Origin: JALORV01 sp963754065
GTDB lineage: Bacteria > Pseudomonadota > Gammaproteobacteria > Burkholderiales > Burkholderiaceae_F
Assembly: GCA_963754065.1 (NCBI GenBank)
Contig: CAVWFH010000004.1
Location: forward strand, 1 to 64,000
Length of the DNA stretch: 64,000 nucleotides
Direction of reading: 5' to 3'
The notes below the pieces were generated by a model. That model did not search any database. It was given only the letters and a program-made list of their open reading frames with translations, and was not told the DNA's origin. The translations under genes were made by a program, and so were the position numbers. This document shows positions 53,671 through 62,158 of this stretch, piece by piece. How positions within the stretch are numbered: position 1 is the stretch's first letter; every line of letters starts with the position of its first letter.

Positions 53671-54324
53671 ATGAAGATTCTTGTTGTAGACGATCACTCC
53701 CTGATTACGGACGCGCTGTCGGTACTGTTCCTGGACCTCGATCCCGAGGCCGAGGTCATCACGACGCGCACGGCAGAAACGGCCCTGCAACTGCAGCAGG
53801 AACATCCGGACCTCGACCTCGTGGTGCTGGACCTGGGACTGCCGGGCGTATCCGGTACGTCCCTGCTCGAAGCGATGGTCGCGCAGGCGCCCGAGATGAA
53901 GATCCTGGTGCTGTCGGGCCAGCAGGACCAGCGCAACGTGATGCGCGTGCTGCAGCTCGGCGCCGCCGGATTCGTGCCGAAGTCGATGGCGTCCGAGACG
54001 CTGCTGTCGGCGGTCAAGTTCGTGTTGTCGGGCGGGGTCTACATACCGGCCGACCTGCTCGAGGAAGTGAACCGCTCGGGCATGTTCGCCGCGCCGGATC
54101 GCCCGCGCGAAGCGGGCGCCAGCCGCGTGGAACTGACCGAGCGCCAGGAGCAGGTGCTGCAGTTGCTGGCGCGCGGGGCCCCGATCAAGATCATCTGCCG
54201 CGAGCTTGGCCTCTCGGAAGGTACGGTCAAGACGCACGTCACGGCCATTTACCGGGCCTTCGGCGCATCCAATCGCACCGAAGCGCTGCTGGCCGCGCGC
54301 CGGCACGGCTACGACATCGGCTAG
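53671..54324 (+). CDS. NarL/LuxR-family response regulator
   Basis: This two-component regulator has 217 residues: a receiver domain 1-120 (acidic pair Asp7-Asp8, phosphoacceptor Asp54 in VVLDLGLPG, Ser82 and Lys104) and a LuxR-type helix-turn-helix about 145-210 (LTERQEQVLQLLARG...ICRELGLSEGTVKTHVTAIYRAF). It converges on the hybrid sensor kinase gene, with 17 bases between stops, which is the probable partner. Confidence 0.92.
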   Translation: MKILVVDDHSLITDALSVLFLDLDPEAEVITTRTAETALQLQQEHPDLDLVVLDLGLPGVSGTSLLEAMVAQAPEMKILVLSGQQDQRNVMRVLQLGAAGFVPKSMASETLLSAVKFVLSGGVYIPADLLEEVNRSGMFAAPDRPREAGASRVELTERQEQVLQLLARGAPIKIICRELGLSEGTVKTHVTAIYRAFGASNRTEALLAARRHGYDIG

Positions 54325-54341
54325 CGCCGTCGGGCCGGGGC

Positions 54342-56285
54342 CTACCCGGCCGCCGCCTTGGGCGGCACCGTATCGGCGATCGCGGGCGGAGGCGGCAGCA
54401 CGGTCCGCACCATCGGCAGCGTCGTCAATCCCAGCAATTCACCCAGGCTGTTGTTCAGCACGGCGGCTGTCGTCGGCTTCTGCAGCACGATCGGTTCCTC
54501 GCGCGGGCTGCGCGCGATGGCCGACGAGTCCGGACTGGCCAGCAGATGCTCGCTCATCACGCGCTGGAACTCGGCCAGCACGTCGGCACGCTGCACCGCT
54601 GTCAGCATGATGGTCGGCAGCGGGATGCCGACCAGCTCGCGGATCTTGAACACCGCCTCGACACCGCTGATTGAGTGCGGACCCAGGTTGTGGTCGGCGA
54701 TGATCGCGTCGATGCGCTCGTGCAGGCTGATGCGCTTGATCAGTTGCGCGTTGTAGCCGGTCGACGGCACGACTTCGGCACCCCAGGAACGCAGCAGGCG
54801 CGTCAGGCTGTTCAGGATCTCGGCATTGTCCTCGAGCACGACGAAGGTGAAGCCGTTGAGCGCGCGGATCGCGACATCGATCGTCTCGGGCGCCGTGCGC
54901 TTGGCCTTCGGCGGCGCGATCGACAGCGGCACTTCGACGCGGAAGACGGTACCGGTTCCGGGACGGGTCGTGACGATCAGCGGATGACCGAGCAGGCCGC
55001 AGATGCGCTTGACGATCGACAGTCCCAGGCCGAATCCGGCGCCGCTGTTCTCGGCCTTGGAGCTTTCGCCGCGATAGAACTCCTCGAAAATGCGGTCGAG
55101 CTCGCCCTGCTTGATGCCCGGACCCGTGTCCCAGATCTCGATGCTGATGAGGCCGTTGCGCGGTCGCGCCGCGAGCAGCACCCCGCCCCGCTGCGTGTAG
55201 CGGATCGCGTTGGCGAGCAGGTTGCGGATGACCCTCTGCAGCAGCAGCGGATCGCTGTCGATGGCAAAGCCATGGCGACGCACGCGCAGTGACAGTCCCT
55301 TGGAGGCAGACAGCGGCGTGAACTCCTGCTCCAGCAGCGTGAAGAGGTCATCGAGCAGCAGCTGGTCGACGCGCGGCTGGATCGCGCCCGAGTCCAGCCG
55401 CGAGATCTCCAGCAACTCCTCGACCAGCTTCGACAGCGACTCGACCGCCGTCGAAAGATTGTTGACGAGCGGCTCCAGCGGGCCCTGCGCGCGCTTCTTC
55501 AGCAGGGAGACATAGATGCCGATCGCCTGCAGCGGCTGGCGCAGATCGTGGCTGGCCGCTGCGAAGAACTGGGTCTTGGAGCGCGTTGCGTTTTCGGCGT
55601 CGCGCCGCGCCTCTTCGGCCAGCCGCTTCTCGTTCAGCAGCTGCTCGACCAGCACCTCGTTCTCGTAGTTGTTCTTGACCGACTCGAAGACTGCATCGCC
55701 GAACGTGCGACCGTAGAACACAGTGAAGAAGAACACGGCCGCCATGACCACCGAGGCGGTGTAGTAAGTCGGATCCTGCTCCCACACCATGCGGCCGATC
55801 AGCGGCAACAGCGCCAGCAGCATGAACGAGTAGAACGACGGCCGGTAGCAGGCATACAGCGTCAGCGAGCCGAAGGCCACGCTCAGCACGACCGCGACCA
55901 GCACCACCTGATGCAGCGGCTGGTCGTTCGAGAAGAAGAGGAAACCTGCGATCCCCCACAGCAGGCCCGCGGTCACGGCCAGCACGACCCAGCGGGTCGC
56001 CCAGCGCTGGACCTGGTCGACCACCGCGGACGCGTGGCGGAAGCGATACGCCACCCGCACGCGGATCAGCGATTCGAGCAGGATCAGCACGAACCAGCCC
56101 ATCAGCAGGTTCTGGCTCATCGAGTTCCAGAACACGACCAGCAGCGCGAAGGCGCCGACGATGCTGACGAGCACCGACTGCGGCACCTGCCGATAGACCG
56201 ATGCCATCACACCGGCAAGGATCTTCTCCTTGCGCTGTTCCTGCGTCTCGACTACGAGGCCGAATCGGGTGAGAGGTCCGGACAT
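54342..56285 (-). CDS. Hybrid sensor histidine kinase with C-terminal receiver domain
   Basis: This is a membrane-bound kinase of 647 residues. Residues about 35-190 hold about six hydrophobic segments. A coiled linker (205-240) and a HisKA domain follow, with FAAASHDLRQPLQAIG (His246). The ATPase domain has LLANAIRYT, WDTGPGIKQGELDRIFEEFYRG and GFGLGLSIVKRICGLLG. The receiver domain (480-610) has acid LEDN, phosphoacceptor Asp531 and Lys603. About 40 residues lie between its Thr562 and Lys603, longer than usual. A Pro-rich tail ends the protein. The SHDLRQPL variant is common in kinases paired with LuxR-type regulators. The start is ATG 56285. Confidence 0.9.
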   Translation of the reverse strand: MSGPLTRFGLVVETQEQRKEKILAGVMASVYRQVPQSVLVSIVGAFALLVVFWNSMSQNLLMGWFVLILLESLIRVRVAYRFRHASAVVDQVQRWATRWVVLAVTAGLLWGIAGFLFFSNDQPLHQVVLVAVVLSVAFGSLTLYACYRPSFYSFMLLALLPLIGRMVWEQDPTYYTASVVMAAVFFFTVFYGRTFGDAVFESVKNNYENEVLVEQLLNEKRLAEEARRDAENATRSKTQFFAAASHDLRQPLQAIGIYVSLLKKRAQGPLEPLVNNLSTAVESLSKLVEELLEISRLDSGAIQPRVDQLLLDDLFTLLEQEFTPLSASKGLSLRVRRHGFAIDSDPLLLQRVIRNLLANAIRYTQRGGVLLAARPRNGLISIEIWDTGPGIKQGELDRIFEEFYRGESSKAENSGAGFGLGLSIVKRICGLLGHPLIVTTRPGTGTVFRVEVPLSIAPPKAKRTAPETIDVAIRALNGFTFVVLEDNAEILNSLTRLLRSWGAEVVPSTGYNAQLIKRISLHERIDAIIADHNLGPHSISGVEAVFKIRELVGIPLPTIMLTAVQRADVLAEFQRVMSEHLLASPDSSAIARSPREEPIVLQKPTTAAVLNNSLGELLGLTTLPMVRTVLPPPPAIADTVPPKAAAG

Positions 56286-56522
56286 GCGCGACTGGGTTGG
56301 GCGACAGGCGCGATGATAGGCGGGAAGCGCCATCGCGCACAGTCATCGGTGCCGATTGCATCACGCCGGTTTGGGCAGCCGTTTGCCTGTATTTCGGATC
56401 GGTATCGACCCGACGGTGCAGCACCGGCAGCGAAGGACCGTCGACTCGATTTGACGCGCCCCCGCGGTTTCCGAATACTTGCGCGTCCTGCTTCACCCCA
56501 CCCGCTCCGGAGCCTCGTCTCG

Positions 56523-57704
56523 ATGAAGTCCCGATCCGCAGTCCTCGCCGTTGCCTGCTCGCTGGCGCTACTCCATGCACCGCTGGCGGCCAAACCGGTC
56601 GAGCAGGTGCGCGTCGGCTTCTCGACGTCGATTTCGGGGCCGTTTGCCGCGCTCGGCGCAGAGGCGCGCGACGGCTTCAACCTTGGGCTCAAGCAACTCG
56701 GCGGAAAGCTCGGAGGCATTCCGGTCGAAGTGTTTGCAACCGATGAAGCCGGCAACCCGGACACCGCGCGCCAGCATGTGGACCGCTACATCAAGCGTGA
56801 CCGGATTCACTTCTACACCGGACCCATCGGCTCCAACGTGGCGCTTGCCGTCGGGCCGGCGCTGTTCGGCGCCGAAGTGTTCTATCTCAGCAACAATGCC
56901 GGGCCGTCGCAACTTGCAGGCGCGCAGTGCAATGCGTACTTCTTCGGCACGGCCTGGCAGAACGATGCCTACCATGAGGCCGCCGGCAAGTTCGCCGCCG
57001 AGCGCGGCTTCAAGAAGGTGGCCGCGCTCGCGCCGAACTATCCGGCCGGACAGGACGCCATCACGGGCTTCAAGCGCGGCTACGCGAAGCCGGTTGCGTC
57101 CGAGACGTTCACCAAGCTCGGCCAGCTCGATTACGCGGCTGAGATCGCGAAACTGCGCTCGGAGGCGCCGGATGCGCTCTACATCTTTTTGCCCGGAGGC
57201 ATGGGCATCAACTTCATAAAGCAGTTCGTCGGCGCCGGGCTGTCGAAGAACACGCAGATCGTCGGTCCCGGCTTCTCGGCGGACGAGGACGTGATCCGTG
57301 CGGTCGGCGATCCGATGCTCGGCACGTTCAACACTGCGCACTGGAACCACGATTTTCCCAATCCGGCGAGCCAGGCCTTCGTACAGGCCTTCCAAAAAGA
57401 ATACGGTCGCCTTCCATCGATCTATGCGGCACAGGCGTACGACACGGTGCTGATGATGGACGTCGCTGTACGCGACGTGAAGGGTGAACTCGACAACAAG
57501 GCGGCCGTCCGCGCCGCCCTGAAGAAGGCCAACTTCAAGTCGGTGCGTGGCGACTTCAGGTTCGGCAACAACCAGTTTCCGATACAGGACTACGTCCTGC
57601 GCACGATCGTCAAGGATGCGCAGGGGCGCACGACAAACCGGACTCTGAGCAAGGTATTCACCGCGTACCAGGACGCGTACGCCACTCTGTGCAAGATGCC
57701 GTAG
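56523..57704 (+). CDS. livK: Branched-chain amino acid type ABC transporter binding protein (LivK-like)
   Basis: This periplasmic binding protein of family 6 has 393 residues. It has a signal peptide (MKSRSAVLAVACSLALLHAPLAA) and VRVGFSTSISGPFAALGAEARDGFNLGLKQLGGKLGG, the usual Leu/Ile/Val-binding-protein opening. GPGFSADEDVIRAVGDPMLGTFNTAHWNHDF and YAAQAYDTVLMMDVAVRD are consistent with the aromatic-compound or amide-binding subgroup of this family. It heads livKHMGF. The ligand may therefore be an amino acid, urea/amide or an aromatic acid. Confidence 0.88.
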   Translation: MKSRSAVLAVACSLALLHAPLAAKPVEQVRVGFSTSISGPFAALGAEARDGFNLGLKQLGGKLGGIPVEVFATDEAGNPDTARQHVDRYIKRDRIHFYTGPIGSNVALAVGPALFGAEVFYLSNNAGPSQLAGAQCNAYFFGTAWQNDAYHEAAGKFAAERGFKKVAALAPNYPAGQDAITGFKRGYAKPVASETFTKLGQLDYAAEIAKLRSEAPDALYIFLPGGMGINFIKQFVGAGLSKNTQIVGPGFSADEDVIRAVGDPMLGTFNTAHWNHDFPNPASQAFVQAFQKEYGRLPSIYAAQAYDTVLMMDVAVRDVKGELDNKAAVRAALKKANFKSVRGDFRFGNNQFPIQDYVLRTIVKDAQGRTTNRTLSKVFTAYQDAYATLCKMP

Positions 57705-57851
57705 GCGCAGCGTGCGGACCGGGCGCGTGGCCGTGCGATCGCGACCGGCCTCGCCCGACGACCGTTCATTTCCGTACGCGCTTCAAGACCCTGCGGCATC
57801 GCGTGTGCAACCCCGGCGCACGGCGTCCGGGCCGTCCATGATCGCGTCCGG

Positions 57852-58769
57852 ATGACCACTCTCCTCGTCGAGCAACTGCTCAACGGCCTGCAGTTCGGAT
57901 TGATGCTGTTCCTGATCGCGGCCGGGCTGACGCTGGTGTTCGGCATCATGGACGTGCTGAACCTGGCGCACGGCTCGCTCTACATGATCGGCGCGTACAT
58001 CGCGGCGAGCGTGGCGCAGGCGACCGGCTCGTTCTGGATCGCGGTTCCGGTCGCGGTGGTCGCCACCGGCGTTGTCGGCCTGATCCTCGAAGTCATCCTG
58101 ATACGTCGCCTGTACCGGCGCGATCACCTGTCGCAGGTGCTCGCGACGTTTGCCGTGATCCTGATCGCCGACGACACGGTCAAGCTGATCTGGGGACCGG
58201 CACCGATCATGCTGTCGGCCCCAGCTGCACTCGGAGGCCCCGTGGAGTTGGTTCCGGGCTTCCTGTACCCGTCCTATCGGTTGCTGATCATCGGCGTTGG
58301 ACTGGCGCTGGCACTGATGCTGTACTTCTTCGTCACGCATACACGCACCGGCATGTTGGTTCGCGCCGGCAGCAGCAATCGCGACATGGCAACGATCATG
58401 GGCGTACGCGTCGACCGGCTGTTCGCGACGATCTTCGTGCTCGGCGCCATGCTGTCGGCCGTCGCCGGGGCACTGCTCGGCCCGCTGCTCGCAGTGGAGA
58501 TCGGCATGGGCGAGAACATCCTGATCCCCGCGCTGGTCGTCATCGTCATCGGCGGAATCGGCTCGATCCGCGGAGCGTTCGTCGGCGCTGTGCTGGTCGG
58601 TGTGGTCGACACGGCCGGGCGCGCCTTCCTGCCCGACCTGCTGCACCGCTTCCTGTCGAACGCCGTGGCCGCGCAACTCGGGCCTGCGCTGGCGGCCATC
58701 GCGATCTACCTCGTGATGGCTGCCGTGCTCTTCTTCCGGCCGCAGGGTCTCTTTCCGGCGCGCGGCTAG
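57852..58769 (+). CDS. livH: ABC transporter permease LivH
   Basis: This 305-residue inner-membrane permease begins VEQLLNGLQFGLMLFLIAAGLTLVFGIMDVLNLAHGSLYMIGAYIA, the diagnostic LivH opening. NRDMATIMGVRVDRLFATIFVLGAMLSAVAGAL is the ATPase-coupling (EAA-like) loop. It forms the channel with LivM. livM starts at the next base after its stop. Confidence 0.93.
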   Translation: MTTLLVEQLLNGLQFGLMLFLIAAGLTLVFGIMDVLNLAHGSLYMIGAYIAASVAQATGSFWIAVPVAVVATGVVGLILEVILIRRLYRRDHLSQVLATFAVILIADDTVKLIWGPAPIMLSAPAALGGPVELVPGFLYPSYRLLIIGVGLALALMLYFFVTHTRTGMLVRAGSSNRDMATIMGVRVDRLFATIFVLGAMLSAVAGALLGPLLAVEIGMGENILIPALVVIVIGGIGSIRGAFVGAVLVGVVDTAGRAFLPDLLHRFLSNAVAAQLGPALAAIAIYLVMAAVLFFRPQGLFPARG

Positions 58770-59705
58770 ATGGATCGACGCAATGCCCTGCCCTGGCTGT
58801 TGCTGCTGGCCGCCGCCGCACTGCCGTGGATCGCCGGGTGGCTCGACCAGGCCTACTACATCGGTTTCGCGCGCCGACTGATGATCTTCGCACTGGCAGC
58901 CGTAAGCCTGAACTTCATCATGGGCTACGGCGGCATGGTGAGTCTTGGACATGCCGCCTTCTTCGGCATGGGTGCTTACACGGTGGCCATTGCGATGTCG
59001 CATGGCATCTCGAGCGCCTGGATCACCTGGCCGCTCGCGGTCGCAGTGGCCGCGGCAATGGCGCTGGTGATCGGCGCGATATCGCTGCGCACCCGCGGCG
59101 TGTACTTCATCATGATCACGCTGGCCTTCGCGCAGATGGTCTACTACCTCGCGGTCGGGCTGAAGCAGTACGGCGGCGAAGACGGGCTCAACCTTCCCGG
59201 ACGATCAACCGTCGGCTTCGGGGTGGATCTCGCCAGCGAGTTCACGCTGTATTACGTCGTCCTCGTACTGCTGGCCATCGTGGTCGTCGGGGTCAACCGG
59301 ACGCTCGATGCACGCTTCGGCCGCGTGCTGCTGGGCATCCGCGAGAACGAGATCCGCATGGAGGCGGTGGGATTTCCGACATTCCGCTACCGCTTGACGG
59401 CCTTCGCGATCGCGGGCGGGCTGGCCGGCTTGGCCGGGGCGCTGCTTGCCAATCACAACCTGTTCGTCAGTCCCGCGACGTTGCACTGGACGCAGTCGGC
59501 CACGCTCGTCGTGATGGTGCTGCTCGGCGGCATCGGCTTTCGCTATGGCGGCCTGCTCGGCGCTGTCGCCCTCCTGCTGCTGGAGGAGGTCCTCGCCGCC
59601 CTGACGGACTACTGGCATCTGCCGCTAGGACTGATCCTGCTTGCAGTCGTCTTCTTCGCTCCCCGCGGCCTCGCTGGCGTGGTCGCGCGGCGCGAGTCCG
59701 CATGA
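58770..59705 (+). CDS. livM: ABC transporter permease LivM
   Basis: This 311-residue permease has the LivM hallmark NFIMGYGGMVSLGHAAFFGMGAYTVAI. IRENEIRMEAVGFPTFRYRLTAFAIAGGLAGLAGAL is the cytoplasmic coupling segment. It directly abuts livH and overlaps livG by 4 bases. Confidence 0.93.
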   Translation: MDRRNALPWLLLLAAAALPWIAGWLDQAYYIGFARRLMIFALAAVSLNFIMGYGGMVSLGHAAFFGMGAYTVAIAMSHGISSAWITWPLAVAVAAAMALVIGAISLRTRGVYFIMITLAFAQMVYYLAVGLKQYGGEDGLNLPGRSTVGFGVDLASEFTLYYVVLVLLAIVVVGVNRTLDARFGRVLLGIRENEIRMEAVGFPTFRYRLTAFAIAGGLAGLAGALLANHNLFVSPATLHWTQSATLVVMVLLGGIGFRYGGLLGAVALLLLEEVLAALTDYWHLPLGLILLAVVFFAPRGLAGVVARRESA

Positions 59706-60448
59706 CGTTGCTGCAGGTTCGCGGACTGACCAAGCGCTTCGGCGGGCTCGTCGCCACCGATGCGCTGGATCTGGACATCGCCGCCGGAGAGATCCACGCG
59801 ATCATTGGCCCAAACGGGGCCGGCAAGACCACGCTGATCAGCCAGTTGTCCGGCGCACTCCGGCCGGACCGCGGGACGATCCGGCTGAACGGAGTCGATG
59901 TCACGCGACAGTCGGCCCACGAGCGTGTCCGCCGCGGCATCGCGCGGTCCTTTCAGGTGACGAACGTCTTTCGCAGCCTGAGTGCCGTCGACAATGTCGC
60001 ACTCGCGGTGCAGGCCGGCGACGGCAGCAGCTTCGGGTTCTGGCGCCCGGTCAGTGCAGAGCGACTTCTCGTCTCGCACGCGCGAGAGCTGCTAGCGCGC
60101 GTCGGGCTGCAGGACCGCGCCGGAGTCGTCGCAGGCTTGCTTGCGCATGGGGAGCAACGTCAGCTCGAAATCGCGCTCGCTCTTGCGACCCGGCCGACCC
60201 TGCTGCTGCTCGATGAGCCGATGGCAGGCATGGGACCGGACGAATCGGCGCGCATGGTCGACCTGATCGCGAGCCTGCGCAGCGCGGTGACGGTCGTCCT
60301 GGTAGAGCACGACATGGACGCGGTGTTCCGCCTCGCCGATCGCATCTCGGTGCTGGTGTACGGACGCCTGCTGGCCTCCGGAACGGCCGATGCGATCCGC
60401 GCCAACGACGACGTGCGGCGCGCCTACCTCGGGACAGAGGCCGCGTGA
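59702..60448 (+). CDS. livG: ABC transporter ATP-binding protein LivG
   Basis: This is an ATPase of 248 residues. Walker A is GPNGAGKTTL, the signature segment appears as LLAHGEQRQLEIALALA (C-loop variant common in LivG), Walker B is LLLLDEPMAGM, and the switch histidine is in VLVEHDMD. It powers the transporter together with LivF. Confidence 0.93.
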   Translation: MTLLQVRGLTKRFGGLVATDALDLDIAAGEIHAIIGPNGAGKTTLISQLSGALRPDRGTIRLNGVDVTRQSAHERVRRGIARSFQVTNVFRSLSAVDNVALAVQAGDGSSFGFWRPVSAERLLVSHARELLARVGLQDRAGVVAGLLAHGEQRQLEIALALATRPTLLLLDEPMAGMGPDESARMVDLIASLRSAVTVVLVEHDMDAVFRLADRISVLVYGRLLASGTADAIRANDDVRRAYLGTEAA

Positions 60449-61152
60449 GCCTGCTGGAGGTTCGTGCCGCCGAGGCCGGCTATGGCGCCAATCAGGTGCT
60501 GTTCGGCGTCGACCTCGTCGTGCCGGAGGGTGCGGTCGTCACGCTCCTTGGTCGCAACGGCATGGGCAAGACAACCACGCTGCGAACCATCTTCGGACTC
60601 CTGCCCCTGCGAGGTGGCGAAATCCGCTTTGCCGGAGAGCGTATCGATGGGCGACCGACCGATGCCGTGGCACGCCTTGGACTTGCCCTGGTCCCGGAGG
60701 GTCGCCTCGTCTTTCCGAACCTCAGCGTGCGCGAGCACCTGGTCGCGTTCGCATCGAATCGCTGCAACGCGACGCGTCCCTGGACCATTGATCGCGTATA
60801 CGAAATGTTCCCGCAGCTCGCGGCACGCGCCCGCGCCATGGGAAACCAGCTGTCCGGCGGGGAGCAACAGATGCTCGCGATCGGACGGGCACTGATGACG
60901 AACCCGAGATTGCTGGTCCTCGACGAGGCCACCGAGGGTCTCGCGCCGCTCGTGCGCGAGGAAATCTGGCGCTGCCTCAATGCGCTGCGGGCGGAAGGAC
61001 AGTCGATCCTCGTGATCGACAAGTACATCCAACGCCTGCTGCAGGTGGCCGAAGAGCACACCATTGTCGAGCGTGGACGGGTCGTCTGGCATGGGACCTC
61101 CGCCGAACTGGCGGCCGACCCGCAACTCTGGCACCGCTACCTTGGTGTGTGA
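60445..61152 (+). CDS. livF: ABC transporter ATP-binding protein LivF
   Basis: This is the second ATPase of the transporter (235 residues): Walker A GRNGMGKTTT, signature LSGGEQQMLAIGRAL and Walker B LLVLDEATEGLAP. The start is a GTG at 60445, overlapping the livG stop (GTGA). It ends the operon, and about 400 bases without a gene follow. Confidence 0.93.
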   Translation: MSLLEVRAAEAGYGANQVLFGVDLVVPEGAVVTLLGRNGMGKTTTLRTIFGLLPLRGGEIRFAGERIDGRPTDAVARLGLALVPEGRLVFPNLSVREHLVAFASNRCNATRPWTIDRVYEMFPQLAARARAMGNQLSGGEQQMLAIGRALMTNPRLLVLDEATEGLAPLVREEIWRCLNALRAEGQSILVIDKYIQRLLQVAEEHTIVERGRVVWHGTSAELAADPQLWHRYLGV

Positions 61153-61567
61153 GATGGCAGCGTGAAATGGCGGTAGGTTTTCAAGTCACCTGCAGGTCCA
61201 GTCTTTCAGTGCACAGAGGCGAGCCTGCAAGTCCAAGGAGAAGAGTTGGAGCGCCGCAATCACAGAATCTGCGAATCCCCAACATCGTATGACCACTTTC
61301 ACGCTGGCGGATCAGTAGAAAGTGGTCCGTAGCTGACTTGGCGCGCTCCTGAAAGAGGCCGCGACCTGCCTCCCGAAAGCAGCCGCTTAACGTAGAGGTC
61401 AGCGGGTCGTGCGGTGACGACTGCACGACCGGTGTAGCGATTGACGAACGACTGCGCTCAATGAAGTCTCCATATTGCGGGTGCGCTTCGCTGACATGTT
61501 GTGCGACGCGACGCTTCGGAAAACAGCTAGCAAGGCGTCGCTTGCACCGCCGGCGGCGGCCTCAGGG
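61153..61567 (+). other. Gene-free region with a long inverted repeat, possible insertion scar
   Basis: No supported gene lies in 415 bases. GACCACTTTC (61291-61300) and GAAAGTGGTC (61318-61327) form a perfect 10-bp inverted repeat around 17 bases. A second repeat, GGTCGTGC (61405-61412) and GCACGACC (61423-61430), follows. Neither is followed by a T-run. The first repeat and the absence of any gene suggest a mobile-element remnant or a regulatory structure. No transposase fragment could be recognised. Confidence 0.4.
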
Positions 61568-62158
61568 TTAGTGCAGCGACGCCAATTGCGCGGCCAGCGA
61601 CTCGATCTCGGCGTTGCTGAGGTCAGCAAGGAGTGGATCCGGATTCGCGGCGGTTCCGTGCGACCGCGTGCCGCTCCTCATCAGCTGCAACGACCAGGCG
61701 GTGTAACCCGCCTTTTGCCCGGCGAGCCGTGCCGCACCGGCGTTCGTTCCCTGCAACGCCGGACCGTGGCAGTCGGCACATCGCAAGCGATCGGCCAATG
61801 CGCGGCCGGCATCGCTGCCGGACGATTGCACCGCGCGCGGCAGCAGTGCCGCATAGTGTTCGGCGAGGTCGTTGACATCCTGCTCGCTCAACTCCGCGGC
61901 AAGGTTCACCATCACCGGGGCGGTGCGCTTGCGCTCGCGGAACGCTCGCCACTGCGCAATGAAGTAGGATTTCGGCTGTCCTTCGAGCAGCGGCACGATG
62001 GTGTGGATCGTTTCCGTGGACGAGTGGCAAGATACGCAGCGCGCCGCGGCAAGCTGTGCGCCGGCTGTGGCGTCGCCGGCCGCCGTGCCGTGCGCGACCA
62101 GCAGACAGGCCGACAGCGCAGCGGCTGCAACTGCGTGCCGAGCACGACCAGCGATCAC
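61568..62158 (-). CDS. Diheme cytochrome c (c4-like), periplasmic
   Basis: This protein (196 residues) has a signal peptide (AVAAAALSACLLVAHGTAA) and two class I heme domains: CVSCH (41-45) with axial Met in TAPVMVNLA, and CADCH (127-131) with axial Met in LQLMRSGTR. This is the cytochrome c4 architecture, which carries electrons towards terminal oxidases or other periplasmic acceptors. Its ATG overlaps the stop of the upstream regulator gene (ATGA), an unusual partner. Confidence 0.88.
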   Translation of the reverse strand: MIAGRARHAVAAAALSACLLVAHGTAAGDATAGAQLAAARCVSCHSSTETIHTIVPLLEGQPKSYFIAQWRAFRERKRTAPVMVNLAAELSEQDVNDLAEHYAALLPRAVQSSGSDAGRALADRLRCADCHGPALQGTNAGAARLAGQKAGYTAWSLQLMRSGTRSHGTAANPDPLLADLSNAEIESLAAQLASLH

